A stretch of DNA of 49,856 nt from Azospirillum halopraeferens DSM 3675 (GCF_000429625.1 NZ_AUCF01000038.1:1-49856), one strand, 5' to 3'. Positions 18,616 through 28,096 are shown, counted from the first letter of the stretch. The notes: generated by a model not told the origin, from the sequence alone. Numbers and translations: made by a program.

Positions 18616-19694
18616 GGGGCGAATCCGAGGCTGCGTTCCGCCAGGCGGGTGAGAAGGAGGAGCACGGTGGAGTAATAGTCCTCGCCCGTTGCCCCCGGCG
18701 GCACGGTGACGTTCGCACCGGTGGAGGCGAGGCGGGCGGCAAGGCGGTGGACGGCGAGCATGCCCGACGACGCCGCCACCTGCGCGGTGGTGCCGCCCGG
18801 CAGCGACACGGTGGCCGGCACCGGCCCTCCGGCAAAGCGCGCGGTCAGCGCGCCGTAGGGCCGGAAGTAATAGGGATCGCGCAGGCCGCCCCAGGCGAGG
18901 TACAGGGGCACGCGGATGGCATCGTACCCGAACTGCTTGCGGAAGCCGTCGGGCAGGGTCACGGTCCCGTCCGCCTCCACCTGCGCCCAGTCCGGCGGAA
19001 GCTGCCACTGGCTGAACCGTGCCTTGGCCAGCAGCACCAGCCCCGACGTCACAAGCTCCTGCCAGGGGCCGTCCGGATCGGCGGCGGCCATGGCGCGGAA
19101 GGCCGGGAAGACCAGATAGCTGGGATTGACCACCACCGCCGTGCCCTTGCGGAACCCTTCCATGCCCGGCAGGGGCAGCGTCAGGCCGGCGTGGCGCACC
19201 ACGAGATGGCGCGCCACCGCCCGGGTCAGGGTCACGCCGGGCTCGCGCAGGCCCGAGTCGGGCCACAGTTCGCCGGCGCGCAGCAGCGCCCAGGCGATCA
19301 GGACGTCGCCGTCGGTGGCGTTGTTGGGGTCGGTGACGCCCTTGCCGGGCTCCCACTTCCAGGCAACGAGCCCGTCGGGACGCACCATCAACTGGCTGCG
19401 CGTCCAGTCCCACAGGCGCCGGAACGCGGCGCGGTCGCGCGCCGCCGCGGCCAGCAGCATGCCGTACCCCTGGCCTTCGGAATGGCTGATGCCGGCGTTG
19501 CCGGTGTCCACCACCCGTCCGTCGGCGGCCACGAAGCGGGCGGCGAAGTCCGCCCACGCGGCCGGTGCCAGCTCCGCCTCGCGGCCGGCGGCCGACATGC
19601 CCGTTCCGGTCATCGCGCCGGCGCCGACGCCGGCCGCGGCGGCGGCCGCGGCCGCGGTGATGGCGAGGGCGGTCCGCCGGTTGATCGCGCGCAT
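18612..19694 (-). CDS. bcsZ: Endoglucanase BcsZ (GH8), periplasmic
   Basis: BcsZ cuts beta-1,4-glucan and tunes cellulose output. The 360-residue protein is a full GH8 enzyme: the catalytic acid Glu lies in ISHSEGQGYGM, and the base region is NNATDGDVLIAWALLRA. Conserved YDAIRVPLYLAWGG and KGTAVVVNPSYL blocks follow. The N-terminus has a twin-arginine-like motif (INRRTALAIT) before an Ala-rich hydrophobic stretch, so export through Tat is possible. It is three bases from the bcsB stop and overlaps bcsK by four, consistent with one transcript. Confidence 0.93.
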   Translation of the reverse strand: MRAINRRTALAITAAAAAAAAGVGAGAMTGTGMSAAGREAELAPAAWADFAARFVAADGRVVDTGNAGISHSEGQGYGMLLAAAARDRAAFRRLWDWTRSQLMVRPDGLVAWKWEPGKGVTDPNNATDGDVLIAWALLRAGELWPDSGLREPGVTLTRAVARHLVVRHAGLTLPLPGMEGFRKGTAVVVNPSYLVFPAFRAMAAADPDGPWQELVTSGLVLLAKARFSQWQLPPDWAQVEADGTVTLPDGFRKQFGYDAIRVPLYLAWGGLRDPYYFRPYGALTARFAGGPVPATVSLPGGTTAQVAASSGMLAVHRLAARLASTGANVTVPPGATGEDYYSTVLLLLTRLAERSLGFAP

Positions 19695-19697
19695 GCC

Positions 19698-22130
19698 CTA
19701 GTCCTCCTTCGTGCGGCCGAGCCGGAGCAGGATGTGGATGGTGAAGGCCAGCACCACGACGGCCCCGAGCAGCAGGCCGAACAGCACGTCGATGCGCTGC
19801 GACAGATGGCTGGCCACGATCAGGAACAGGTTGCCGAGATCGGCGCGGTTCACCAGGATGCTGTAGCGGGCTGCCGGCGCGATGGCGTCCATCCCGCCGC
19901 CGGTGCTGCGCCACAGGGCCGCACCGCCCTCCAGCATCGTCCACAGCGGGGCGGTGACCAGGCGCTCCGCCGCCCGGGCCACCACCCCCGGGTCGGCGCC
20001 GGTCAGCACCGTCCATGTGGCGTCACCGGCGGTCGGGGCGCGGAACTGCAGCAGCGCCGTGTCGGGCAGCATGTCGTCGGCCCCGAGCGTCAGGGACTCG
20101 GCGGCGTGTGACGTATCGTCCGCCGCACCGGCGCGCCCCACCAGCTCGATCAGCCGGCCGACCAGGGCGGTCAGCGAAACCGACCCGTCGTCGGGCGGCG
20201 GGACGGTGCGGTCGGCCGGGGTCTCCCATCGGGCGGCTCCGTTGCGCGCGCCCGACGGCACCACCGGCTGTCCGGCCGCCGCCGGCTGCGGGGCGCCGCG
20301 CACCGCGCGCAGCCGTTCCACGATGCGCCGCCGCTCCGCGTCGGGCAGCGGCTCGCCCGCGGCCTCCGCCTGGGAGATGCGGGTGCCCGCCTCCAGCAGG
20401 CTGGCCAGGCGATCGGGGCCGATCCGGGTGCCGTCCAGCGCCGCCTGCGGCAGGCTGGTGACCGGTCCGACGATCAGCGCGTCGCGGGTGCCGGGTGCGG
20501 TCCAGCCCACGCTGGGCACCGGGTGCAGCACCTCCCCGGCACTCTGCGCCAGCCGCGCCACCAGGGTGAGCGCCACCCCGTGCCAGGCGTCGCCCTGGCC
20601 GGCGACCACCAGGTCGAACGGTTCGGGCCGGCTGCCCTCGTCGGGGCGCACGAAGGGGAAGCCGGTGCGCGCGGTGGTCCCCAGGTCGGGCATGCCGACC
20701 AGCCGGGCGAAGCCGGGGATCTCCAGCTCGCTGCTGTCGAACAGGGTGAAGGTCGGCTTGCGGACGGCGAACAGGCAATCCGTCTCCTGCGCCGGCGGAA
20801 GTTCCGCGTCGAACTCGATCCGGTTGGGGCCGGGGCGGAACAGGTTCATGGGCAGGCGCATCTCGGCCCGCCGGATGTCGCCGCTGGAGCGCCGGTCCAC
20901 CTCGATGGCGCCGCCGATGCGGCCGTTGATGCGCACGTTCAGCACCGCCCCCGGACCGATCTCCCCCTCGAACGCGGCGTTGACCCGCAGGGCGATGGTG
21001 CGGTCCGCCACCGGCCGGTAATCGGCCGGCAGCCGCACCGTGAGGCGGCCGGAATAGCGGTAGCCGGTGTGGGTCGCCGTTTCGAACCCCAGGCGCGACA
21101 ACCGGTAGCGCCCCTCGCCCAGCGTGTCGGGAGGCGGCGCCATGCGGGCTTCCGGCGGGCCGTCGAGCACCACGGCGGCCTGCGGCGGCAGCGGCCGGCC
21201 GGGATCGGCCAGCCGCAGCAGGGCGCGGTCCACCTCCTCCGGTGTGCGGCCCGACGCCACCAGGACGAACCCGCCGGGCATGTCCGGCACGGGGTAGACG
21301 CCCAGGAACGGGCCGGTCACGCCCTGGAGCACCGGTGGGGCGAGCACGCCGCTCAACTCGTCGCGGGTGCCGATCAGAATCGACTTGGGGCCGGGCATGG
21401 CCGGGCCGGGCACCGGCACCGGTGCCGCCTCGCCGGTGCGCGGCGGGGCGGGCAGGGCAACGGTGATCACGCGCGGCGCCCGGTCGCCCAGGGTCAGCGC
21501 GTAGGCCTGCGCCGCCAGCGCTCCCCAGCCGAGATGGTCGGGCCGCATCGCCTCGCCCACCCGCAGGACGGCGAGCGGCGATGCCGCCCGGTCGCTCGCC
21601 GCCAGAAGCTGGGGCAGCATCGCCAGATCGGGGGCGGGCGGCGCCCCATCGCTGCGCAGCACCAGGGAGGAGCGGTCCAGATTGATGCGCGTCCACAGAT
21701 CGAAGGTGCCGCGCACGTTGCAGAACGCCCGGTGCTGGGCCTCCTGGCGCAGGGTGATCCGGTTGGCGCCGGGGCGCAGGCGGCCCGGCGGCAGGGAGAT
21801 GGACGCGGTGACCGGCCCGCGGTAAGCGGACAGCGGTAACTCCGCCAGAGGCTCGCCGTTGAGCGACAGCAGCAGCCGGCTGCGTTCCGGCAGCAGGTCG
21901 ATGCCGTTCTCGTACTGCAGGGACAGCACCACCTGGCGCAGCGGTGCGGTGGGCGGGACCATGACGGTGAGGTCCAGGTGGTCGATTTCCCCCGCCAGCT
22001 CGGCCCGCGCCGCGCCGTCGGCCGGGCCGGACAGGGGCACCACCCGCTCATCCGCGGCGCGGGCCGGGGCGGGTCCGGTCAGCGCCGCCAGGACCGCCAG
22101 GACCATCAGCAGGGCACGCGCGCCGGTCAT
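19698..22130 (-). CDS. bcsB: Cellulose synthase periplasmic subunit BcsB
   Basis: BcsB is the periplasmic partner of BcsA and guides the nascent glucan. The 810-residue product has a signal peptide (about 1-25, ending PAPARAADE), paired carbohydrate-binding and flavodoxin-like domains (VPPTAPLRQVVLSLQY, LPPGRLRPGANRITL, LFRPGPNRIEFDAELPP), and a C-terminal membrane anchor (about 780-803, VLFGLLLGAVVVLAFTIHIL) that docks on BcsA. The length fits the family. Its ATG overlaps the bcsA stop by four bases. Confidence 0.93.
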   Translation of the reverse strand: MTGARALLMVLAVLAALTGPAPARAADERVVPLSGPADGAARAELAGEIDHLDLTVMVPPTAPLRQVVLSLQYENGIDLLPERSRLLLSLNGEPLAELPLSAYRGPVTASISLPPGRLRPGANRITLRQEAQHRAFCNVRGTFDLWTRINLDRSSLVLRSDGAPPAPDLAMLPQLLAASDRAASPLAVLRVGEAMRPDHLGWGALAAQAYALTLGDRAPRVITVALPAPPRTGEAAPVPVPGPAMPGPKSILIGTRDELSGVLAPPVLQGVTGPFLGVYPVPDMPGGFVLVASGRTPEEVDRALLRLADPGRPLPPQAAVVLDGPPEARMAPPPDTLGEGRYRLSRLGFETATHTGYRYSGRLTVRLPADYRPVADRTIALRVNAAFEGEIGPGAVLNVRINGRIGGAIEVDRRSSGDIRRAEMRLPMNLFRPGPNRIEFDAELPPAQETDCLFAVRKPTFTLFDSSELEIPGFARLVGMPDLGTTARTGFPFVRPDEGSRPEPFDLVVAGQGDAWHGVALTLVARLAQSAGEVLHPVPSVGWTAPGTRDALIVGPVTSLPQAALDGTRIGPDRLASLLEAGTRISQAEAAGEPLPDAERRRIVERLRAVRGAPQPAAAGQPVVPSGARNGAARWETPADRTVPPPDDGSVSLTALVGRLIELVGRAGAADDTSHAAESLTLGADDMLPDTALLQFRAPTAGDATWTVLTGADPGVVARAAERLVTAPLWTMLEGGAALWRSTGGGMDAIAPAARYSILVNRADLGNLFLIVASHLSQRIDVLFGLLLGAVVVLAFTIHILLRLGRTKED

Positions 22131-24430
22131 CGTTCCTCGGCCTCCGCCGCCGGGCGGCCGGCCAGCGTCCGCACGCCCAGCACCAGCATGGCGACGATCG
22201 CCACCGTCGCGCGCGGGACGATGCGCGAGAAGAAGTACACGAAGCCCAGCATGAGGTTGGGCGCGTTGGAGCGCTTGCGGCCGATCCAGGCGTCCCAGCC
22301 GGCACTGTTGCCGAACACCAGGCGCGACACGGTCAGCACCTCGTCACGGTCGGCCGGGGCGAAGCCGGCGCCCACCAGCAGCTCGCCGCCGCGCGCTTCC
22401 GTGCGCAGCAGCTTCACCCGCGTCGCCAGGACCTGGCCGTCGATGGGATCGGCGGTGGAGAACAGCGGCTTGTCCTGCCCGGCCAGCCGGTCGCCCCAGC
22501 GCCCCTCGACGCGCAGGCCGAGCCCGCCCGCCGACACGTCGGCGACGGTCAGCGGCACCACCGTGCCGTCGTCCAGGGTCAGCTCCCCCGGGCGGTCCAT
22601 GGCCACCCGCTCCTGCTTGCGCACGCGCTTGCGCTCGTACACCACCGCCAGGCCGCTGGCCGCCAGCAGGAAGCTCAGCAGGTTCCACACCGCCACCGGG
22701 GCGATGGCGTCGCGGTGTTCGGGGAACATGGCGTAGCGCCAGGCGCACAGGGCGAGCCCCGCACCCAGCAGCAGGGCCACCACCAGGAAGGGGCCGGCGT
22801 GCTCGGAGAAGCGGGTGCGGTCGACCGCCTCGCCCTTGGCGGTCACCTTGAAGGTGGGTTTGCGCGGGCTGAAGATGGTGGACAGGGCGGCGCGGCCCAC
22901 GTGCAGGGACTGCACGTATTCGTAAAGCTCGGAGAACAGCGGCCAGCGGGTGCGCCCGTGGAGCAGGTGCCCCAGGAAGATCGCCGAGAAGATGTGCGGC
23001 AGGACGAAGCAGGTGAAGTCGTACAGGTTGACCCGGAAGATCTCCAGCCCGAAGAACGCGTAGCACAGCGGCGCCAGCATGAACACCGGGCGCCAGAACC
23101 AGAAGAACCAGTACATCATCGTGCTGGCGTAGCAGAGGCGCTGGGGGATGGTCAGGCCGCGTTTCAGCCACGGGTTCTTGAGGATGAAGAGCTGGATCAT
23201 CCCTTGCGCCCAGCGGGAGCGCTGAGCGATGAAGGTGGAGAAGGTTTCCGGCTGCAGCCCGGCGATCAGGGGGCGGGGCAGGTAGGCGCTGCGCCAGCCG
23301 CGGGAATGCAGTTCCAGGGCGGTTTCGCAATCCTCGGTGATGGTTTCGCCGGCCAGCCCGCCGACCTCCTGCAACGCCGTGCGCCGCAGCACCGCCGCCG
23401 AGCCGCAGAAGAACGAGGCGTTCCACCGGTCCAGCCCCGGCTGGATGGAGTAGTAGAACATCTCGTTCTCGCCGGGCATCCGGTCGAAGGTGCGCAGGTT
23501 GTATTCCACCGGGTCGGGATTGACGAAGAAGTGGGGCGTCTGCACCAGGAACAGGCCGGGATCCCGCTGGAAGAAGCCGACCGTGCTGCGCAGGAAGTCC
23601 ACCGTCGGGGCGTGGTCGGCGTCGAGGATCAGGATCAGCTCGCCGGACGAGCGGCGGAAGGCATAGTTGACGTTGCCCGCCTTGGCGTGCTCGTTGCGCT
23701 CGCGGGCGATGTAGCGCACGCCCAGGCGCTCGCACAGGGCCGACAGGGTGGCCCGCCGCTCCCGCGCGGCCGCGGCGGCCGCGGGGTCGGCCTGGTTGAC
23801 CTTCTGGTCGGTTCCGCCGTCGTCCAGCAGGAACACGGTGAAGCGGTCGCGGGGATAGTCGATGGCCACCGCCGCCGCGAGCGTCGCCTCCAGAAGCTCT
23901 GTGTCTTCGTTGTAGCTGGGGATGAAGACGTCCACCGTGGGCCAGGTCGCCGGCTCCCCGACCAGCGGCACGGGCTTGCGCACCACCGGGTCGAGGATGA
24001 CGAACAGCGACAGGAAGAACAGGGTGAAGGTCATCAGCTCGGCCAGGAACAGGATCAGGCCAGGGATGAAGTTCAGCAGGTCGTCGGCCGGCGGCAGCGT
24101 CCCGTCGATGCGCCAGAAGAAATAGCGCAGCGTGATGAAGGCCAGCAGCAGCACCGTCATGGTGCGCGCGTGCCAGAACCGTTCGGAAAAGCGGCCGAGC
24201 ACGCCCGCCACCACGACGATGGCGATGGACACCGCGGCGCTGGCGTCCCGTCCCACGGGCAATGCGGCCAGGCTGAGGAACGCCGCCGCGGACACCGCGC
24301 ACAGGGCCCACATCAGCCACCGGGTCAGGCGCGTTCCCGCGCCGGCCGGCGGGCGCGTTCCAACGCCCGGCGGCGGCGGCGGTGGCCGGCGATCATTCGC
24401 AGACGAAGAAAGCGACGGGGTGATCGGCAC
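22127..24430 (-). CDS. bcsA: Cellulose synthase catalytic subunit BcsA with PilZ domain
   Basis: BcsA polymerises UDP-glucose into beta-1,4-glucan and extrudes it, activated by c-di-GMP. The 767-residue product has N-terminal membrane helices and a GT2 domain with LLDDGGTD, DAD (LILDADH), TED (ITEDCETAL) and QRSRW motifs. More helices and a C-terminal PilZ domain follow, with both c-di-GMP motifs: RKQER (RxxxR) and DVSAGG (DxSxxG). Control by c-di-GMP is therefore expected. The start is uncertain: the GTG at 24430 gives a Pro-rich cytoplasmic head, while an in-frame ATG at 24313 lies just before the first helix. It heads the operon bcsA-B-Z-K-N on the minus strand. Confidence 0.94.
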   Translation of the reverse strand: MPITPSLSSSANDRRPPPPPPGVGTRPPAGAGTRLTRWLMWALCAVSAAAFLSLAALPVGRDASAAVSIAIVVVAGVLGRFSERFWHARTMTVLLLAFITLRYFFWRIDGTLPPADDLLNFIPGLILFLAELMTFTLFFLSLFVILDPVVRKPVPLVGEPATWPTVDVFIPSYNEDTELLEATLAAAVAIDYPRDRFTVFLLDDGGTDQKVNQADPAAAAAARERRATLSALCERLGVRYIARERNEHAKAGNVNYAFRRSSGELILILDADHAPTVDFLRSTVGFFQRDPGLFLVQTPHFFVNPDPVEYNLRTFDRMPGENEMFYYSIQPGLDRWNASFFCGSAAVLRRTALQEVGGLAGETITEDCETALELHSRGWRSAYLPRPLIAGLQPETFSTFIAQRSRWAQGMIQLFILKNPWLKRGLTIPQRLCYASTMMYWFFWFWRPVFMLAPLCYAFFGLEIFRVNLYDFTCFVLPHIFSAIFLGHLLHGRTRWPLFSELYEYVQSLHVGRAALSTIFSPRKPTFKVTAKGEAVDRTRFSEHAGPFLVVALLLGAGLALCAWRYAMFPEHRDAIAPVAVWNLLSFLLAASGLAVVYERKRVRKQERVAMDRPGELTLDDGTVVPLTVADVSAGGLGLRVEGRWGDRLAGQDKPLFSTADPIDGQVLATRVKLLRTEARGGELLVGAGFAPADRDEVLTVSRLVFGNSAGWDAWIGRKRSNAPNLMLGFVYFFSRIVPRATVAIVAMLVLGVRTLAGRPAAEAEER

Positions 24431-24618
24431 TGAGCAAACCTGAAGACGGGCAGGGACGAACCAGACATACAGTATGCTTAAAATGCGGCAAGCATTTTCG
24501 TTGAGGCCGGAAGGCGTACAAAAAACGGCCGATGAGGCGTTGCGACATACGCACGCTCTGTCGAAGCGCAATGTTGCCGGTCGTCCCGCGCTGTCGCAAT
24601 TTGCGACAAGGTGTCGCG
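24431..24618. promoter_or_regulatory. bcs operon upstream region with TTGCGACA repeats
   Basis: This 188-bp region lies between the LysR-type regulator gene and bcsA and must hold the bcs promoter. TGTCGCAA (24592-24599) and TTGCGACA (24601-24608) form a perfect 17-bp palindrome containing TCGCA-N3-TGCGA, a T-N11-A arrangement typical of LysR-type sites. A third TTGCGACA lies at 24540-24547. An AT-rich stretch at 24465-24500 could hold the core promoter. No RNA evidence is available. Confidence 0.45.
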
Positions 24619-25539
24619 TTACATGATGGCGTCCGGGTCGATGGCGGTGAGCGCCGTGCGGGTACGGTCCACCAGGAAATCGGCGAACACGCGCACCTTG
24701 GCCGGCAGCAGGTTGCGGTGCGGATAGAGGACGGCCAGGGACACGGGTTCCGGCGGGGTGGCGGGCAGCACCGGTTCCAGGGCGCCGCTGCGCAGGTGTT
24801 CGGCCACCTCCCACAGGGGTTTCTGGACGATCCCCTGGCCGGCCAGCGCCCAGGCGGTGAGCACGTCGCCGTCGTCGGCGTCGATGCAGCCGGCGACCGC
24901 CAGTTTCATGGGGCCGTCCGGCCCGCTCAGCGTCCAGCGGTACTGCTGCGAGCCGGGAAAGCGCAGCAGCAGGCAGTTGTGGGCCAGCAGGTCTTCCGGC
25001 CGCTGCGGCCGGCCGCGGGCGTCCAGATAGGCGGGGGCGGCGCACAGCACCCGGCGCAGGTCGGCGATCTTGCGCACCACCAGACCGGAGTCCTTCAGCA
25101 CGGCCATGCGGATGGCCACGTCCACGGCCTCGTGCAGCAGGTCGATGAGATGGTCCGACAGCCGCAACCGCACGTCCACCGCGGGATGGGCGGCGCGGAA
25201 CTCCGGCACCAGGGGGGCCAGCAGACGGCGGCCGAAGCCCAGGGGCGCCGTCACCCGCAGGTTGCCGGCGGGCACCCCGGCCTCACCGGCGACGCTGCTC
25301 TGCGCCCGCTCCACGGCGTCCAGCACCTCCAGGCAATGCTCGTGGAAGACGGTGCCGGCCTCCGTCGCCCGCACCTGCCGGGTGGTGCGGTTGAGCAACC
25401 GGGTCCCCAGATGCTCCTCCAACTGCTGGATGCGGTGGCTGACCACCGCCGGCGACAGGCGCAGGCTCCGCCCGGCCGCCGACAGGCTGCCCAGTTCGAC
25501 GACGCGCACGAAGATGCGCATGTTCTCCAGCAAGGCCAT
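24619..25539 (-). CDS. LysR-family transcriptional regulator
   Basis: The 306-residue protein has an N-terminal winged helix-turn-helix (LGSLSAAGRSLRLSPAVVSHRIQQLEEHLGTRL broken over residues about 16-48) and the LysR effector-binding domain. The latter includes GNLRVTAPLGFGRRLLAPLVPEF and DVAIRM, typical of the large AaeR/DmlR-like group. The ATG at 25539 was chosen for the GGAGG seven bases upstream; a longer frame begins at 25578. It follows the M20 hydrolase gene by about 70 nt in the same direction and lies upstream of bcsA. Its target could be either neighbour. The palindrome at 24592-24608 is a possible site. Effector unknown. Confidence 0.88.
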   Translation of the reverse strand: MALLENMRIFVRVVELGSLSAAGRSLRLSPAVVSHRIQQLEEHLGTRLLNRTTRQVRATEAGTVFHEHCLEVLDAVERAQSSVAGEAGVPAGNLRVTAPLGFGRRLLAPLVPEFRAAHPAVDVRLRLSDHLIDLLHEAVDVAIRMAVLKDSGLVVRKIADLRRVLCAAPAYLDARGRPQRPEDLLAHNCLLLRFPGSQQYRWTLSGPDGPMKLAVAGCIDADDGDVLTAWALAGQGIVQKPLWEVAEHLRSGALEPVLPATPPEPVSLAVLYPHRNLLPAKVRVFADFLVDRTRTALTAIDPDAIM

Positions 25540-25609
25540 CCCATCCCCTCCGCCGGTCAGCGGAGGGCATTGGTGCACCGCACCGGGGTGCGGCGCAAGC
25601 CCGGCCGTA

Positions 25610-26845
25610 TCAGGTGCCCGTCAGCAGGTCGCGCAGGGTCAGGGCCACCACCTCGGTCGCCCGGTACAGGTCGTCCAGGGGCAGGCGCTCGTCGGCGCGG
25701 TGGGCGTTGGCCTCCTCGATGCTGCGGGGGCCGGCGCCGTAGAGGACGATGGGCACCCCGGCGGCGGCGTAGTGGCGGGCGTCGGTGTAGAGCGGCACGC
25801 CGGTGGCCCCCACCGGCTCGCCCATCACGGCCGTGGCGTGGCGGCACAGCAGGGTCTCCAGCCGCTCGGTGCCGGCGACGGGCTTCAGCGGCTCGGCCAG
25901 CAGGATGCGGCGCACCGCCACCCGGGCGGCGGGGAAGGCGGCGGCCGCCCGCTCGATGACGCCGCGCAGCTCCGCCTCCACGGCGGCGCCGGTCTCCTCG
26001 GGGATCATGCGGCGGTCGAGGCGCAGGGTGATGCGGTCGGGCACCACGTTGGTGTTGATGCCGCCGCGGATCAGGCCGACGGTGAGCTGCGGCGTGCCGA
26101 TGCCGGGGATGGCCGAGACGGTGCCGGCGTAGCCCTTGCGGTGGGCGTACAGGGCGGTCAGCACGTGGTTGGCGGCCTCCAGCGCGTCGATGCCGGTGGC
26201 GGGCAGGGCGGCGTGGGCGGACTTGCCGGTCACCTCCACCTCCAGGTGCAGGCAGCCGTTGTGCGCCGTCACCACCGCATAGGAGAAGCCGGCGGCGATG
26301 GCGAAGTCCGGCCGGGTGATCCCCTCCTCCAGCAGCCGGCGCGGGCCGATCTCGCCCCCCGTCTCCTCGTCGTAGGTCAGGTGCAGCTCCACCGTGCCGG
26401 CGGGCGGCACGGGCAGGCGCTCCAGGGCCAGCAGCGCCCAGGCGTAGGTGGCGAAGTCGGACTTGGACACCGCCGCGCCGCGCCCGTACATCCAGCCGTC
26501 GACGATCTCGGCGCCGTAGGGGTCGCGGGTCCACCCCTCGCCCGGCGGCACCACGTCGCCGTGGGCGTTCAGCGCCACCACCGGGCCGTCGCCGAAGCGC
26601 CGGCGCACCACCAGGTTGGTGGCGCTGATCATGCCGTTGGCCCGCGCCACGTCCGCCGGCACGGGATGACGCTCGACGGTGAAGCCCAGCTCCTCCAGCA
26701 GCGCCGCGGCGCGCTCGGCGTGGGCGGCGCAGTCGCCCGGCGGGTTGTCGGAGGGCACCCGGACCAGCTCCGCCAGGAAGCGGGTCTGCTCGGCGCGGTG
26801 GCCGTCCAGGAAGGCGCGGATGAGGGAGGCGCTGTCGTCGGTCAT
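25610..26845 (-). CDS. M20-family amidohydrolase/deacylase (ArgE/DapE-like)
   Basis: The 411-residue protein is an M20 metallohydrolase that cleaves an amide bond with two zinc or manganese ions. Metal-ligand motifs are visible: NAHGDVVP, YDEETGGEIG (paired catalytic and ligand Glu) and a late YTDARHYAAAGVP. It resembles the ArgE/DapE deacylase group rather than allantoate amidohydrolase, which is the neighbouring gene. It starts only three bases after the allC stop, so it is probably in the uraD-allC transcript. A role in purine or ureide use is suggested by position only; the substrate is unknown. Confidence 0.85.
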   Translation of the reverse strand: MTDDSASLIRAFLDGHRAEQTRFLAELVRVPSDNPPGDCAAHAERAAALLEELGFTVERHPVPADVARANGMISATNLVVRRRFGDGPVVALNAHGDVVPPGEGWTRDPYGAEIVDGWMYGRGAAVSKSDFATYAWALLALERLPVPPAGTVELHLTYDEETGGEIGPRRLLEEGITRPDFAIAAGFSYAVVTAHNGCLHLEVEVTGKSAHAALPATGIDALEAANHVLTALYAHRKGYAGTVSAIPGIGTPQLTVGLIRGGINTNVVPDRITLRLDRRMIPEETGAAVEAELRGVIERAAAAFPAARVAVRRILLAEPLKPVAGTERLETLLCRHATAVMGEPVGATGVPLYTDARHYAAAGVPIVLYGAGPRSIEEANAHRADERLPLDDLYRATEVVALTLRDLLTGT

Positions 26846-26848
26846 GAC

Positions 26849-28096
26849 TCAGGTCCGTTCGAGGCCGGAGGGATCCAGGTGGCGAATGGTGTCGAGAAGG
26901 ACGCGGACGGCCAGTCCGGCGTCGTCGGCGGTGATCGCTTCGGCGGGGTGGTGGCTGATGCCGCCGGCGCAGCGCACGAACAGCATCCCCACGGGGCAGA
27001 GGGCGGCCAGCGCCATGGCGTCGTGGCCGGCGCCGCTGGGCAGCCGGTGCGGCGGCACGCCGGCCCGTGCCGCCGCGGCCTCCAGCGCCGCGATCAGCGG
27101 CCCGGCGCAGGCGACGGCGGGGGCGTCGTGGGTGCGCTCCGCGTCGAAGCCGACCCCGCGCCGCGCCGCCACGGCGCGGCAGGCGGCCAGGATGTCCGCC
27201 GCCGCCGCGGCGCGGGCGTCGTCGCGCGGGGCGCGCACGTCGAGGGTGAAGCGCACCGCGCCGGGGATGACGTTCACCGCCCCCGGCACCGCCGCGATGC
27301 GGCCGACGGTGGCGACCAGATCCGGCTCGGCGGCGCCGCGCGCCTCCACCGCCAGCACCATCTCGGCGGCGGCGGCCAGCGCGTCGCGGCGCAGCCCCAT
27401 GGGCACGGTTCCGGCGTGGCCGGCGGTGCCGGTCACCGTCAGCGCGAAGCGCGACGCGCCGTTGATGGCGGTGACCACGCCCAGCGGCAGCCCGGCCGCT
27501 TCCAGCACCGGCCCCTGCTCGATGTGGACCTCCAGGAAGGCCAGCACGTCGGCGCGCCGGCGTGCGACGGCGGCGAGGTCGCCGGTGCAGCCGAAGCGGC
27601 GCAGCGCCTCGCGCACGCTGATCCCGTCGGCGTCCACGGCGTCGAGGGCGGCGGGGTCGGCGGTGCCGGCGACGGCGCGGCTGCCGGTGAGGGTGACGGG
27701 GAAGCGCACTCCCTCCTCGTCGCCGAAGCCCAGCACCTCCACGGCGAAGGGCAGGCGCTCGCCGGCCCGGTGCAGTTCGGCCACCGCGGCGACGCCGGCC
27801 AGCACCCCGAGGTTGCCGTCGTACGCCCCCGCGTTGCGCACGGTGTCGATGTGGGAGCCGATCAGCAGCGCCGGCCGGCCGGGCTCCGCGCCCTCGTAGC
27901 GGCCGACGACCGTTCCCGCCCCGTCCAGCCGGACGGTCATGCCCGCCTCGCTCATCCACCCCGCCAGACGGTCGGCGGCGGCGCGGTGCGCGGGCGTCAG
28001 GTAGAGGCGCGTCAGCGCCCCGGCCTCTTCGGAAAAGGCCGCGAAGGCGTCCAGGCGCTCCATCAGCGCCCGGCCGATGGGATCGCCGCCGGTCAT
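26849..28096 (-). CDS. allC: Allantoate amidohydrolase
   Basis: This M20-family enzyme hydrolyses allantoate to ureidoglycine/ureidoglycolate plus CO2 and ammonia. The 415-residue product has metal-binding motifs IGSHIDTV, YDGNLGVLAGV and DEEGVRFP and the typical Zn-dependent hydrolase block HIEQGPVLEAAGLPLGVVTAI. The late SGAGHDAMALAALCPVGMLFVR is also diagnostic for the allantoate, N-carbamoyl-amino-acid and ureidoglycolate group. Members of this family differ in substrate, but the neighbouring uraD and puuD support allantoate. The start overlaps the uraD stop (ATGA). Confidence 0.88.
   Translation of the reverse strand: MTGGDPIGRALMERLDAFAAFSEEAGALTRLYLTPAHRAAADRLAGWMSEAGMTVRLDGAGTVVGRYEGAEPGRPALLIGSHIDTVRNAGAYDGNLGVLAGVAAVAELHRAGERLPFAVEVLGFGDEEGVRFPVTLTGSRAVAGTADPAALDAVDADGISVREALRRFGCTGDLAAVARRRADVLAFLEVHIEQGPVLEAAGLPLGVVTAINGASRFALTVTGTAGHAGTVPMGLRRDALAAAAEMVLAVEARGAAEPDLVATVGRIAAVPGAVNVIPGAVRFTLDVRAPRDDARAAAAADILAACRAVAARRGVGFDAERTHDAPAVACAGPLIAALEAAAARAGVPPHRLPSGAGHDAMALAALCPVGMLFVRCAGGISHHPAEAITADDAGLAVRVLLDTIRHLDPSGLERT

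Noticed and set aside
16885..20016. Extended minus-strand frame of 1043 codons containing bcsK
   Set aside because: The upstream part reads across bcsZ in another frame and is low-complexity Arg/Gly/Pro. The signal peptide at the ATG of 18615 marks the true start.
24592..24608. Palindrome as terminator of the LysR-type gene
   Set aside because: The hairpin has no T-run on the minus strand and is one of three related TTGCGACA copies, which favours a protein-binding site.
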